The notes below the pieces were generated by a model. The model made no database searches. It saw only the letters and a program-made list of their open reading frames with translations, and had not been told where the DNA came from. This document shows, one piece after another, positions 38,925 to 47,763 of a DNA stretch of 64,000 bases (positions within the stretch are counted from its first letter, which is position 1; each line of letters begins with the position of its first letter). The DNA comes from Paraburkholderia adhaesiva (GTDB taxonomy: Bacteria > Pseudomonadota > Gammaproteobacteria > Burkholderiales > Burkholderiaceae). Location: assembly GCF_021390575.1 (NCBI RefSeq), contig NZ_JAJEJQ010000002.1:868001-932000 (forward strand), given 5' to 3'. The translations under genes and the position numbers were made by a program.

Positions 38925-41152
38925 TGCCGACCGTCATCGATACGCTGATCGTCAAGCTCGGCCTCGACACGGCGGCCTACAAGGCGGGGGTCGACGAGGC
39001 GAGTGCCACGGGCAAGGCGCTCGCGAACGACCAGGGGGCGAGCGCCGACAAGGCCGCGCAGGCGGTGGCGAAAGCCGCGCAGAAGGCTTCAGCCGACCAG
39101 GAGAAGGCCGCGAAGCGGGCGGCGTCGGAGGCGGAGAAGGCGGCGAAGAAGGCCGCCGCCGAACAGGTGCGCGCGGCGAAGGCCGCCGGGGCCGAGGCGA
39201 AGAAGCTCGAGCGCCAGTACGAGAAGGTGCGCAACGAGATCCTCGGCATGACCGCCGCCGCGTTCGGCGCGTCGGCCATCAAGGATTTTTTCACGTCGGT
39301 GGTGGGCGGGCAGTCGCGGCTGCTGCAGACCTCGAAAGACTTCAGCCTGTCCGCGCGCGAACTCGACGCGTGGCACCAGAGCGCAAAGCAGGCCCTGGGG
39401 GGCACCGCCGAGGGCTTCGACAAATCGGTGCAGTCGATCCTCGGCGGCATCGAGGCGTTCAAGGCGGGCGACGTGTCGAACACGGTGGTCGCCTCGCTGC
39501 AGCAACTGGGCGTGAAGGTGACTGATGCGTCGGGCCGGATGCGTCCGATGAAGGACGTGCTGCTCGATCTCTCGGCGGCGTTCCAGAAGATGCCGAACCG
39601 CCAGGACCAGATCGTGTGGGCCGGGCGTCTGGGGATCGACGAGGGGACGCTGAACATGCTGCGCCAGGGGCGCGGCGCGCTGTCGGCCCTCTATGACGAG
39701 AGCTACCGCAATTCGGCGGTCAGCGAAGCGAGCGCGAAGCAGGCCGACGAGACCCGCCGCGCCTGGGCGCGGCTGGCCACCACGTGGGACAACGTGAAGA
39801 ACACATTGTTCCAGGACCTGACGCCCGCGATCGGGGGCCTCAATACCGCGCTCGGTGGCCTGAATACCTTCATGCAGGCGCACCCGGATCTGACGGCGGG
39901 CCTCTTCGGCACGCTGATGGCGGCTTCAACGCTCGGCGGCATCATGAAGCTCACGGGGGCGCTCGGTGGCCTGAAAACCGTGCTGGGGGGCGTGGGTCGC
40001 ATGCTGGGGCTCGGTGGTGCAGCGGGCGGTGCAGCCGCCGCTGAAGGGGCCGCCACGGCGGCGGCGGGGGGCGGTCTCGCTTCCACGCTGGGCATTGCCG
40101 GTCTCGCGGCCTATGGCGGCCTGCAGGTCGCGAAAGCGGCAGGCCTGCCGGATGTGGACCGCAGGAAGGCCGCAGAGGATATCCGCAAGGGCAACTGGTG
40201 GACGGCCTCCGCCGAGATGAACCCGCTCGATCTGATGCGCGCGCTGACGGCCCGATCCGGGGGGCGGACGAACGAGCAGATTGCCGCGGCCATCGCGAAG
40301 GGCGCGAATCCGCTCGAGACGGCAGCCAAAGCGCAGGACAAGGCCGCGCAGTCACAACTTGATGGGGCAAAGGCGGCCTCGCAGGCGCTTATCGATGCGG
40401 CGCAGGATCTCGCCGGTGCAGTGTCGACGAACGCCGCTGCGGCTGAGCTACCGGCAGGCGCAGGGGCGGCTCCCGGGTCGGTCGTGACCGGAAGTGCGAA
40501 GTCCGCTGCGGCGGCGTTCATGAAGATGGGCTGGTCGCGCGAGCAGGCAGCGGGCATCGCAGCGAACCTCAATATCGAGAGTGGACTGCGGCCCAACATC
40601 GTGGGCGATCGCGGTGCCGCCTATGGCATCGGCCAGTGGCACGCCGACCGGCAGGCCGAGTTCCGGCGCGTGTTTGGTCACGACATTCGCGGCTCGTCGC
40701 TCGAGGAGCAATTGCAGTTCGTCAACTATGAACTCACGCGCGGCCAGGAGCAGGCCGCAGGCCGTGCGCTGCGAGGCGCGAGATCCGCTGGCGAGGCGGG
40801 CGCGATCGTGTCGGCGAAATACGAGCGGCCCCTGAATGTCGAGAAGGAGATCGGCAAACGCTCGGCGGCAGCAAGCGCGCTGTATGCGTCGCTGCCCGGC
40901 GGAGTGGGGACTGCAGGCGGCGGTGCTGCCGTGCCCGCGGGTTTGCCCACAGCGGCCCCGATGATGACCGCCGCATATCAGGCGGGCGCGGGCGCATCGA
41001 TGGTCAACAGCCACAACCGCACCGACACCCATATCGGCACGGTGAACGTCTATGGTTCGGACACGAATGATGGCCACGCCGTGGTGGCGGACATGCGCGA
41101 CGAGCTGGACCGCCACGGGCTGATCGCGGGCGCGGCTTATGGCATGAGCTGA
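38921..41152 (+). CDS. tape measure protein with tail lysozyme domain
   Basis: 743 residues. Sets tail length and helps DNA entry. N-terminal part has the typical VIDTLIVKLGLDTAAYKAGV, then a very long Ala/Lys/Glu coiled coil (about 30-110), helices with DQIVWAGRLGIDEGTLNML (about 226-244), and hydrophobic helices. The C-terminal domain (about 525-650; MGWSREQAAGIAANLNIESG, GAAYGIGQWHADRQAEFRR) is a phage tail lysozyme that cuts peptidoglycan during infection, with catalytic Glu expected in NIESG. It overlaps the chaperone gene by four bases. Confidence 0.92.
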   Translation: MMPTVIDTLIVKLGLDTAAYKAGVDEASATGKALANDQGASADKAAQAVAKAAQKASADQEKAAKRAASEAEKAAKKAAAEQVRAAKAAGAEAKKLERQYEKVRNEILGMTAAAFGASAIKDFFTSVVGGQSRLLQTSKDFSLSARELDAWHQSAKQALGGTAEGFDKSVQSILGGIEAFKAGDVSNTVVASLQQLGVKVTDASGRMRPMKDVLLDLSAAFQKMPNRQDQIVWAGRLGIDEGTLNMLRQGRGALSALYDESYRNSAVSEASAKQADETRRAWARLATTWDNVKNTLFQDLTPAIGGLNTALGGLNTFMQAHPDLTAGLFGTLMAASTLGGIMKLTGALGGLKTVLGGVGRMLGLGGAAGGAAAAEGAATAAAGGGLASTLGIAGLAAYGGLQVAKAAGLPDVDRRKAAEDIRKGNWWTASAEMNPLDLMRALTARSGGRTNEQIAAAIAKGANPLETAAKAQDKAAQSQLDGAKAASQALIDAAQDLAGAVSTNAAAAELPAGAGAAPGSVVTGSAKSAAAAFMKMGWSREQAAGIAANLNIESGLRPNIVGDRGAAYGIGQWHADRQAEFRRVFGHDIRGSSLEEQLQFVNYELTRGQEQAAGRALRGARSAGEAGAIVSAKYERPLNVEKEIGKRSAAASALYASLPGGVGTAGGGAAVPAGLPTAAPMMTAAYQAGAGASMVNSHNRTDTHIGTVNVYGSDTNDGHAVVADMRDELDRHGLIAGAAYGMS

Positions 41153-41162
41153 AGGTGAGGTG

Positions 41163-41951
41163 ATGCCGCTGATCCCGTTTCCCGATGTGCCCGCCGTGGC
41201 GGGCGTGCCGGACCTCGCCCGCGTGCCGCTTGCCATAGGTGTGCTGACCGGTGCAGTGCAGGCCGCGCAGACGCTGCAGGGGCTCGACTATTTCGGATTC
41301 CTGCCGGGTGATACGCCGCAGTGGATCCTCGCCGACGACCAGGGCAACGCGCTCATTACGCCCGATTCGCTGGTCGACCTCGGCTATCGCGGCGAGGGGC
41401 GCGTGGCCACCTATCCGGTCGAGCAGGGCTCGTTCGCCTCCTACAACAAGACCACACAGCCGCAGGAGCTGACGCTGCGCCTGTCGTGTGGCGGGAAGAA
41501 CATGGGTCGCGACACCTTCCTCGCAGAACTCGGGTTCCTGCGCACGTCGCTGACCCTCGTGAACATCGTGACGCCCGAGATCACCTATCGCAGCTACAAC
41601 GTCGACCGGGTCGACTATGCGCGCAAAAGCTCGACGGGCCTGTCGCTGATCACGGCGGAGGTCCACTTCGCCGAGATCCGCACGAGCGCGCAGGCGTCGT
41701 ATTCGAACACGGCGCAGCCCTCGGGGGCCGATCCGCAGAGCCAGGGGTGGGTGTGCGCCGCGGCGGATCCGGGCGCGCCGACCAACCAGCAAACGCCGCT
41801 GCAGCAGGCCTCGGCCAGCATCGCGTCGATGTTCGCGAATGCGCAGCAGTCCGTGCAGCACATCGAGTCGGCCATCTCGACGCAGCTCACGCAGGGTTTC
41901 TCGGGCGTGGCTGCGTCACTCGAGACCGCCTTTTCGGGCGTCTTCGCGTAG
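41163..41951 (+). CDS. baseplate/tail protein
   Basis: 262 residues. LQGLDYFGFLPGDTPQWILA (about 39-58) and RVATYPVEQGSFASYNKTTQ are conserved in a family placed after the tape measure in this type of myovirus and thought to belong to the baseplate hub. AAGGTGAGG precedes the ATG. The C-terminal 60 residues are Ala/Gln/Ser-rich helix. No enzyme motif. Confidence 0.75.
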   Translation: MPLIPFPDVPAVAGVPDLARVPLAIGVLTGAVQAAQTLQGLDYFGFLPGDTPQWILADDQGNALITPDSLVDLGYRGEGRVATYPVEQGSFASYNKTTQPQELTLRLSCGGKNMGRDTFLAELGFLRTSLTLVNIVTPEITYRSYNVDRVDYARKSSTGLSLITAEVHFAEIRTSAQASYSNTAQPSGADPQSQGWVCAAADPGAPTNQQTPLQQASASIASMFANAQQSVQHIESAISTQLTQGFSGVAASLETAFSGVFA

Positions 41952-41960
41952 GCGGATCCG

Positions 41961-42269
41961 ATGCAGACCGTACCGCTGGCGGCGGTGCCCTCGCAGCGCC
42001 TGTCGGTGGCGCTGGCGCAGCAGAACTGCGGTCTCGCGCTCTACCAGAAACGCACGGGCCTTTATCTTGACCTGTACGTCGCGGGCAACCTCGTCATGGC
42101 GGGCGTGCTGTGCCGCACAGGCGTGTATCTGGTGCGCGAGGCGTATCTGGGCTTTGCCGGGGATCTTGTGTTTACCGATACGGCGGGCAGCGACGATCCC
42201 GACTACACGGGACTCGGCTCGCGCTGGCCGCTGCTGTACGTTCAGGCCAGCGCGGTTGCGAGCGCGTGA
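41961..42269 (+). CDS. baseplate plug protein
   Basis: 102 residues. PLAAVPSQRLSVALAQQNCG, YQKRTGLYLDLYVAGNLVMA and REAYLGFAGDLVFTDTAGSD match the small baseplate-plug family (DUF6983-type), which closes the tail tube at the baseplate. Tight spacing to both neighbours places it in the same transcript. Confidence 0.85.
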   Translation: MQTVPLAAVPSQRLSVALAQQNCGLALYQKRTGLYLDLYVAGNLVMAGVLCRTGVYLVREAYLGFAGDLVFTDTAGSDDPDYTGLGSRWPLLYVQASAVASA

Positions 42270-42278
42270 AGGTGCGCC

Positions 42279-43178
42279 ATGCCGTTCGCACAGCGCCGCA
42301 TCAACGTGACATTCGCGCTGGCGAAGACGACGTTTCCCGATGGCTCGCAGATCCTCGACCTCGAAGGGCATCGTGTGCAGGTCAGCCTCGCCAACAACGG
42401 CGGAGGCCTGGCGCTGCCGACGCTCTCGCTGCGCATCTACGGCATGCAGCTCGCCGACATGGGGGCACTGGCCACGCGGGGCCTCACGGGCCTTGCCGTG
42501 AACGGCGACCAGGTCACCATCGAGGCGGGCTCGGTGGACGGCTCCGCTAATGGGAGCAGCGCGGGCCTCATGAACACGATCTTTGTGGGCACGATCTATT
42601 CGGCGGTGACCGATTTCAGCGGCAGCCCCGAGGTGTCGTTCGTCGTGAATGCCTCGAGCGGCTTCCTGCAGCGCATCCAGGCCGCGCCGCCCAACACGTA
42701 CCCCGGTCCGCAGGATGTCGCGAGCATCATCGGCGGGCTGGCGAAGCAGGCAGGTTATGCCTTCCAGAACCACGGCGTCACCGCGAAGATCTCCGGCCAG
42801 TATCTGGCCGGCACGCTGATGGACCAGATCGAAAAGGTGGCGGGTGCGACGCAGACGCTCGTGCTGCTCGACCAGGGCGTGCTGCATTGCTGGCCCAACG
42901 GCGGCGCACCAGATTTTCCTGCCGTGACCCTCTCGGCAGCGACCGGCATGCGCGGCTATCCGACCTTCACGCCCACCGGCCTCGAGGTCAGTTGCGAGTG
43001 GAACGCGGCGATCCTCTTTGGCGCGACCGCGAACGTGCAGTCGCTCGTGCCGATGGCCTCTGGCAGCTGGCAGGTGATGCGCGCGAGTCACGAACTCTCG
43101 ACGCTCACGCCCGATGGTCCGTGGTTCAGCACGCTCAACCTGTCTCCTGTGGGATATCTCGGTGTCAGCCCCAACTAG
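42279..43178 (+). CDS. baseplate hub protein
   Basis: 299 residues. RRINVTFALAKTTFPDGSQI near the start, then LSLRIYGMQLADMGALATRG (about 50-69) and a domain with SFVVNASSGFLQRIQAAPP are typical of hub proteins in this myovirus group, comparable to gpD or gp27 of other phages. It overlaps the spike gene by 17 bases at its 3' end. Confidence 0.8.
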   Translation: MPFAQRRINVTFALAKTTFPDGSQILDLEGHRVQVSLANNGGGLALPTLSLRIYGMQLADMGALATRGLTGLAVNGDQVTIEAGSVDGSANGSSAGLMNTIFVGTIYSAVTDFSGSPEVSFVVNASSGFLQRIQAAPPNTYPGPQDVASIIGGLAKQAGYAFQNHGVTAKISGQYLAGTLMDQIEKVAGATQTLVLLDQGVLHCWPNGGAPDFPAVTLSAATGMRGYPTFTPTGLEVSCEWNAAILFGATANVQSLVPMASGSWQVMRASHELSTLTPDGPWFSTLNLSPVGYLGVSPN

Positions 43179-43911
43179 CGCCGCCGTCACCAGCATCCGT
43201 CCGTGGTCGCTCGCGGGCGAGTACGCGCGGCAGAGGACGGTCGTCGAGCAGTTGCTTACGCGCGTGCGCACGGCCTATCTGGGCAAGGTGATCGCGGCCC
43301 GCCAGAACGGCGCGATCGAGGGCGCGGGTACGGTCGATGTGCAGCCGCTCGCCGGGCAGCTCGATGGCGCAGGCAACGTGATCGCCCACGGCGTGATCTA
43401 CGGTATCCCGTACCTGCGTCTCGCGGGTGGGGCGAACGCGGTGATCCTCGACCCGCAGGCGGGCGACATTGGACTCGTCGCGGTGTGCGACCGTGACAGC
43501 TCGTCGGTCATCGCGAACGCGGGCGCGGCGACACCGGGCAGCCTGCGCCGCCACGACCTGTCGGATTCGGTGTACGTGACGACGGTGCTGGGGACCGCGC
43601 CGCAGCAGTACGTGGCGTTCTCCCCGGACGGCATCGACATCGTGTCGCCCGTGCAGATTCGCTTGGCGGCCCCCACCATCGTGCTGCAGGCCGATAACAG
43701 CATTGGACTGACGGCAGGCAACGGCATCACCGATTCGGCTCCGGCCATCGAACTCGACGGGGCGGTCACGCAAGGCGAGGGGCCGCAGGGCGGCGATGCG
43801 ACGATGGCGGGACCCCTGACGGTGCAGCAGGACGTGAGGGCGGCAGGCACGAGCGTGCATGGCCACGAGCACCGAGATTCGGTGGGCGGCGTAACGAGCG
43901 CACCTCTTTGA
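43162..43911 (+). CDS. baseplate spike protein, gp138-type membrane-puncturing
   Basis: 249 residues from GTG at 43162, which overlaps the hub gene. GTVDVQPLAG and VIYGIPYLRLAGGANAVILD (about 77-96) form the OB-fold of gp138-like spikes, and DVRAAGTSVHGHEHRDSVGG near the end has a His-containing metal-binding tip, as in needle proteins that pierce the outer membrane. GGGA upstream suits a start here; no ATG in-frame is better placed. Confidence 0.82.
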   Translation: MSAPTSAAVTSIRPWSLAGEYARQRTVVEQLLTRVRTAYLGKVIAARQNGAIEGAGTVDVQPLAGQLDGAGNVIAHGVIYGIPYLRLAGGANAVILDPQAGDIGLVAVCDRDSSSVIANAGAATPGSLRRHDLSDSVYVTTVLGTAPQQYVAFSPDGIDIVSPVQIRLAAPTIVLQADNSIGLTAGNGITDSAPAIELDGAVTQGEGPQGGDATMAGPLTVQQDVRAAGTSVHGHEHRDSVGGVTSAPL

Positions 43912-43929
43912 CCGTTGCGGCGGCTCACA

Positions 43930-45354
43930 TCAGGTCCCTTTGCCTGCTGCTGCAACGTGGTTCTTGTTCACGTCGATCGTCCCGGTGTCGATCTTGTACT
44001 CTTCGTTCTTAAGGACTTTTCGAAGAAGATCAACTGCCGCATCCGTATAACGATGGCCCAACTGGCTTGACTTGTGTCCCATTTTGATAGCGATGTGGTA
44101 CTTGTTGTCGGTGGCCTTCATATCGAAGCCAGTCTGATCGCGAAGAATCGAGATCAAATCGTCAGCCTTGTGCCACGTTGTGAAACCAAGCTCCTGTGCA
44201 ACTCCGGTCAACGCATATTTGTAGTCGAGATTTACCTGCGAAGGATTTGCGATGGAGGTTACGCCGAACAGCTTGGCAAAAGTTTCACCCGATTCGACCG
44301 CATGCTCGAGCTGTTTGAAATCAATCTCGACGTGCTTTTTCGGAATGTCGGATCGGATTAGTTCGACGGAACGTGCCATGAGGGCGCGCAAGAGTTTCGT
44401 ATTGATGTTTTCCAGGTTGCCTGCCTGACCAAACGCCTTGAATACCCACTCGAACGACGATGCGCTGATGCTCTTGATCCGGATGTTTACGTCTGGTGCG
44501 ATCGAAATGACCTTGTCACGGGCAGGGTAAGACTTCTCATCCAGCTTGTCATTCCACTCCAGGATGTAGATGTTCGGCACAAGCTGGAAGTCGGCGCGTA
44601 CCATGCGGTCGACATCGTACAGGATTGACTTGATATTCGGGTCCTCTGCCCGGTAGCCGATGAAAAGCAAAGGGTGCTCAATGAAGTAGGTCAGGAGCTT
44701 CGCGCTCAGGTATTTGTGATCTTCCTTGAAGCGCTCGTAGTCTTCTTCGTTGAAAACAATTGAGGACGGATTTGAACGGCAGCCATGGATCTTGAAGATC
44801 TCGCCAATCGACAGGTAGCCTTTCCGCAGGATTTGCTGTCCGATAATTCGCTCGTACTCGGGAAAGAGCGGCTCGATAATTTCGTCGTAGTTGGTGGTGA
44901 TAATTGCATGGGCGCTAATATTCTTGAGCGCCTCGATTTCGGCATCTAATCCCGGAGAACCGTACGAGCCGTTCGCATCCGGGCCGAGCTTCTCGAGCAG
45001 TTCGCTGATCTTGTACTTGATGAATATGTCGCGCGGCGCGTCGTCGTGGAAGTATTCCGCGGGGAACTCAGCGATTCCCTCGGACCAGGCCCACTCTCGG
45101 TATAGATCGGTAAATACTGACCCAATCTTCTGGAGGTTGCCGTTGTAAGTCTGCTTGTAGTAGGCGAAATCTTTATCGATTTTTGGACACGCGTTTGCAA
45201 GCTTCCTGAGCAATTCTTCCCAATTGGGACCGCCAGCATAACGCCTCGTGAATCCAGACCCGACAAACAGGATGGGTTGGCACCCGGCACTGTTCAAGAC
45301 CTCCGCGATGTCCGCGGTAACCTCTTCCTGGTACTGTTTGTAGTCCATCGGCAT
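43930..45354 (-). CDS. SIR2-like NADase, probable anti-phage defence protein
   Basis: 474 residues, on the minus strand inside the baseplate module. NAD-binding motifs of the SIR2 fold are all present: ILFVGSGFTRRY (28-39), PNWEELL (43-49), IITTNYDEIIEP (151-162) and catalytic-type His190 in KIHGC, with LFIGYRAEDPNI following. The C-terminal half (about 300-474) is unrelated to sirtuins and may be the sensor. Such SIR2 proteins deplete NAD+ on infection and cause abortive infection. The start at 45354 has GAGGGG seven bases upstream. GC is lower than in the flanking genes, pointing to recent acquisition. It could also be an ADP-ribosylation-related enzyme. Confidence 0.85.
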   Translation of the reverse strand: MPMDYKQYQEEVTADIAEVLNSAGCQPILFVGSGFTRRYAGGPNWEELLRKLANACPKIDKDFAYYKQTYNGNLQKIGSVFTDLYREWAWSEGIAEFPAEYFHDDAPRDIFIKYKISELLEKLGPDANGSYGSPGLDAEIEALKNISAHAIITTNYDEIIEPLFPEYERIIGQQILRKGYLSIGEIFKIHGCRSNPSSIVFNEEDYERFKEDHKYLSAKLLTYFIEHPLLFIGYRAEDPNIKSILYDVDRMVRADFQLVPNIYILEWNDKLDEKSYPARDKVISIAPDVNIRIKSISASSFEWVFKAFGQAGNLENINTKLLRALMARSVELIRSDIPKKHVEIDFKQLEHAVESGETFAKLFGVTSIANPSQVNLDYKYALTGVAQELGFTTWHKADDLISILRDQTGFDMKATDNKYHIAIKMGHKSSQLGHRYTDAAVDLLRKVLKNEEYKIDTGTIDVNKNHVAAAGKGT

Positions 45355-45394
45355 ACGGAAGCCCCTCACAAGATCGCGTCGGTAGAGAAGCCAT

Positions 45395-45422
45395 ATTCTA
45401 GCCGCCGGTTAAATGCCGCAAC
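45395..45422 (-). promoter_or_regulatory. possible promoter of the SIR2-like gene
   Basis: Reading the minus strand: GTTGCG (45422-45417), 16 bases, TAGAAT (45400-45395); only the -10 is good. It lies about 40 bases before the start at 45354. Confidence 0.35.
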
Positions 45423-45440
45423 TGTTCTGTCTGCCGCGTT

Positions 45441-45791
45441 ATGAAGACACTGCTATTGGACAGGACAGCGTGGGACCTGGTGCTCGATGCCTCGGGCAAC
45501 ATCGCGTGTGCGACCGATCCGTACCAGGTCGCACAGGACGTGGCGAGTGCGATTCGCACGTTTCGTAGCGAGTGTTACTACGACACGACGCTCGGCGTCC
45601 CGTACTGGCAGGTGGTGCTGGGGCAGTTGCCTCCGGCCTCGTTCATCCGCAGCGAACTCGTCAATGCCGCACTGACGGTCCCGAACGTGGCGTCGGGCAC
45701 CGTCACGCAGCTCGTGCTCAACGGGCGGCAACTCGCGGGCGAAATCGACGTAACGGATGCGAACGGCAACACACAGACCGTGATCTTCTAG
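45441..45791 (+). CDS. baseplate wedge protein (gpW/gp25-like)
   Basis: 116 residues. LLLDRTAWDLVLDASGNIAC near the start and DVASAIRTFRSECYYDTTLG (about 33-52) followed by YWQVVLGQLPPASFIRSELV are typical of the gp25/gpW wedge family. Role: part of the baseplate ring that triggers sheath contraction. It resumes the late operon after the SIR2 insertion. Confidence 0.85.
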   Translation: MKTLLLDRTAWDLVLDASGNIACATDPYQVAQDVASAIRTFRSECYYDTTLGVPYWQVVLGQLPPASFIRSELVNAALTVPNVASGTVTQLVLNGRQLAGEIDVTDANGNTQTVIF

Positions 45792-45853
45792 CTGGGTCAT
45801 ACGCAGCAATCTGGAGTTGACCCACCCGTTGTCCTCGCGCTGTACGCGCGGCC

Positions 45854-47089
45854 ATGCAGACCAATGTCCCGCCGATTCAGTTCACGGATCAGGGGCCGGT
45901 CGTGCCTGCCGAATCGGCGATCCTCGCCGGTGTGCAGGCCGATATCGACGCGGCCTTCGGCGGCGGCGTCAATCCGCAGCTCAGTTCGCCGCAGGGACAG
46001 CTCGCGCAGTCGCTCACCGCCATCATCGGCGACAAGAACGCCGACATCCTCGAGGTCGCGAACCAGATCGATCCCGATGTCGCCTCGGGCCGCTGGCAGG
46101 ATGCGATCGGACGCATCTATTTCCTGAACCGCATCGCGGCCTCGGGGACGGTAGTGACCGCCACGTGCATCGGCCTCGTCGGGGCGGTGATCCCGGCAGG
46201 GTCGGTGGCCCAGGACGTGAACGGCTACCTGTACGCCTCGACCGTCGCCGCGACGATCCCCGCTTCAGGCTCGGTCGACGTGCCGTTCCAGTGCCAGACG
46301 ATGGGGCCGGTGGCCTGCCCGATCGGGGCGCTCGCAACGATCTACACCGCCGCGCAGGGCTGGGACCGCGTCACCAACACGACGGCGGGCACGCCGGGGC
46401 AGCTCGTCGAGAGCCGCGCCGCGTTCGAAGCCAGGCGCCGCCTGTCGGTGGCGATCAACTCGGTCAACAGCGTGCAGGCGGTCTACGGCGCGGTGCTGAA
46501 CGTGCCGAACGTGCTGGACGCGTTCGTGATCGACAACCCGACCAGCGCAGTGGTCAACTACGGCGCGACGAACTATCCGCTCGCCGGGCATTCGCTGTTC
46601 GTCTCGGCGATCGGCGGCGATCCTGCCGCCATTGCCGCCGCGATCTGGAGCAGGAAGGCCCCGGGCTGCGACTACAACGGCAACACCTCGTACACGCTCC
46701 ATGACACGAGCTATACCCCGCCGCAGCCGCAGTACACGGTGAGCTGGGAAACGCCCGCGCCGGTGCAGTGCTTTCTTACCGTCACGATCCAGGCGAACGA
46801 CCAGTTGCCTGACGACATCACCTCGCTGATCCAGGCGGCGATCGTGTCGGCCTTTAACGGCGAGGACGGCGGGGTGGGGGGTGGCATTCGCGCGCGCATC
46901 GGCTCGACCACCTATGCGGGGCGCTACTACGCAGGCGTGGCCGCCACCGACGCGAACGTGAACATCTTCTCGATTGCGCTCGGCACCGATCCGCTGGACG
47001 TGTCGCAAACGTCGCTTGCGTTCGGCATCGATGAGTACCCGACGCTCGATCCGACCAACGTGGCGGTGATCCAGGTAAGCACGTCATGA
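45854..47089 (+). CDS. baseplate J-like protein (gp47/gpJ)
   Basis: 411 residues. The two hallmarks are GGGVNPQLSSPQGQLAQSLT (about 35-54) and VESRAAFEARRRLSVAINSV (about 189-208), as in gpJ/gp6 wedges. C-terminal strand-rich domain (FLTVTIQANDQL). It overlaps the next gene by ATGA and follows the gpW-like gene as in other myoviruses. Confidence 0.9.
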   Translation: MQTNVPPIQFTDQGPVVPAESAILAGVQADIDAAFGGGVNPQLSSPQGQLAQSLTAIIGDKNADILEVANQIDPDVASGRWQDAIGRIYFLNRIAASGTVVTATCIGLVGAVIPAGSVAQDVNGYLYASTVAATIPASGSVDVPFQCQTMGPVACPIGALATIYTAAQGWDRVTNTTAGTPGQLVESRAAFEARRRLSVAINSVNSVQAVYGAVLNVPNVLDAFVIDNPTSAVVNYGATNYPLAGHSLFVSAIGGDPAAIAAAIWSRKAPGCDYNGNTSYTLHDTSYTPPQPQYTVSWETPAPVQCFLTVTIQANDQLPDDITSLIQAAIVSAFNGEDGGVGGGIRARIGSTTYAGRYYAGVAATDANVNIFSIALGTDPLDVSQTSLAFGIDEYPTLDPTNVAVIQVSTS

Positions 47090-47763
47090 AAGACTGGACC
47101 GCCACGCTGCTCGCGCAGTATGCGAACAGCCCCACGATTACGGCGCTGATCGGGTGCCTGAATCAGGATATCGAGCCGCACGCCGATCTCGACGCTTTTT
47201 ACGACACGATCTGGAATGTCGCGACCGCCACCGGCAACGGTCTGGACGTGTGGGGCAGGATCGTCAACGTGACGCGGGGCGTCGCGGCGGCGCTGCCACC
47301 CGCCGGGTTCGGCTTTGCCGAAGCGTTCGATGCGGCCAACCCGACCGAAGGCGTGCAGCCGTTCAACTACGGCGTCTTCAGCGACGGCTCGCCGCCCGTG
47401 GTGCGCAACGTCGCGCTCGACGACACCACCTATCGCACGCTCATCATGACCAAGGCGATGGGCAACATCACGGCGGGCTCGTGCGCGTCGCTGAACCAGA
47501 TGCTGCAGTACCTGTTCGCGGGCCGTGGTCGCTGCTATGCGCTCGACACCGGCGCGATGACGATGCTGTACGTGTTCGAGTTCGACCTGACGATTCTCGA
47601 AGTGGCGTTTCTTACGCAGTCGGGCGTGCTGCCGCGCCCGACCGGCGTGCTGTGCAATCTCGTGCAGGCCTCGCACGAGGTGTTCGGCTTCGCCAACGCG
47701 GTGGAGGACTTCCAGCCGTTCAACCAGGGGGTGTTCTCGACGGGAGTCCTCAATGCAGGCTGA
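47086..47763 (+). CDS. DUF2612 baseplate protein
   Basis: 225 residues. The start overlaps the baseplate J gene by four bases. FYDTIWNVATATGNGLDVWG (about 38-57) and GNITAGSCASLNQMLQYLFA (about 125-144) are the signature of DUF2612, found after gpJ in this type of phage (gpI equivalent). FNYGVF and FNQGVF are two repeated motifs in the protein. It overlaps the fibre gene by 11 bases. Confidence 0.82.
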   Translation: MKDWTATLLAQYANSPTITALIGCLNQDIEPHADLDAFYDTIWNVATATGNGLDVWGRIVNVTRGVAAALPPAGFGFAEAFDAANPTEGVQPFNYGVFSDGSPPVVRNVALDDTTYRTLIMTKAMGNITAGSCASLNQMLQYLFAGRGRCYALDTGAMTMLYVFEFDLTILEVAFLTQSGVLPRPTGVLCNLVQASHEVFGFANAVEDFQPFNQGVFSTGVLNAG

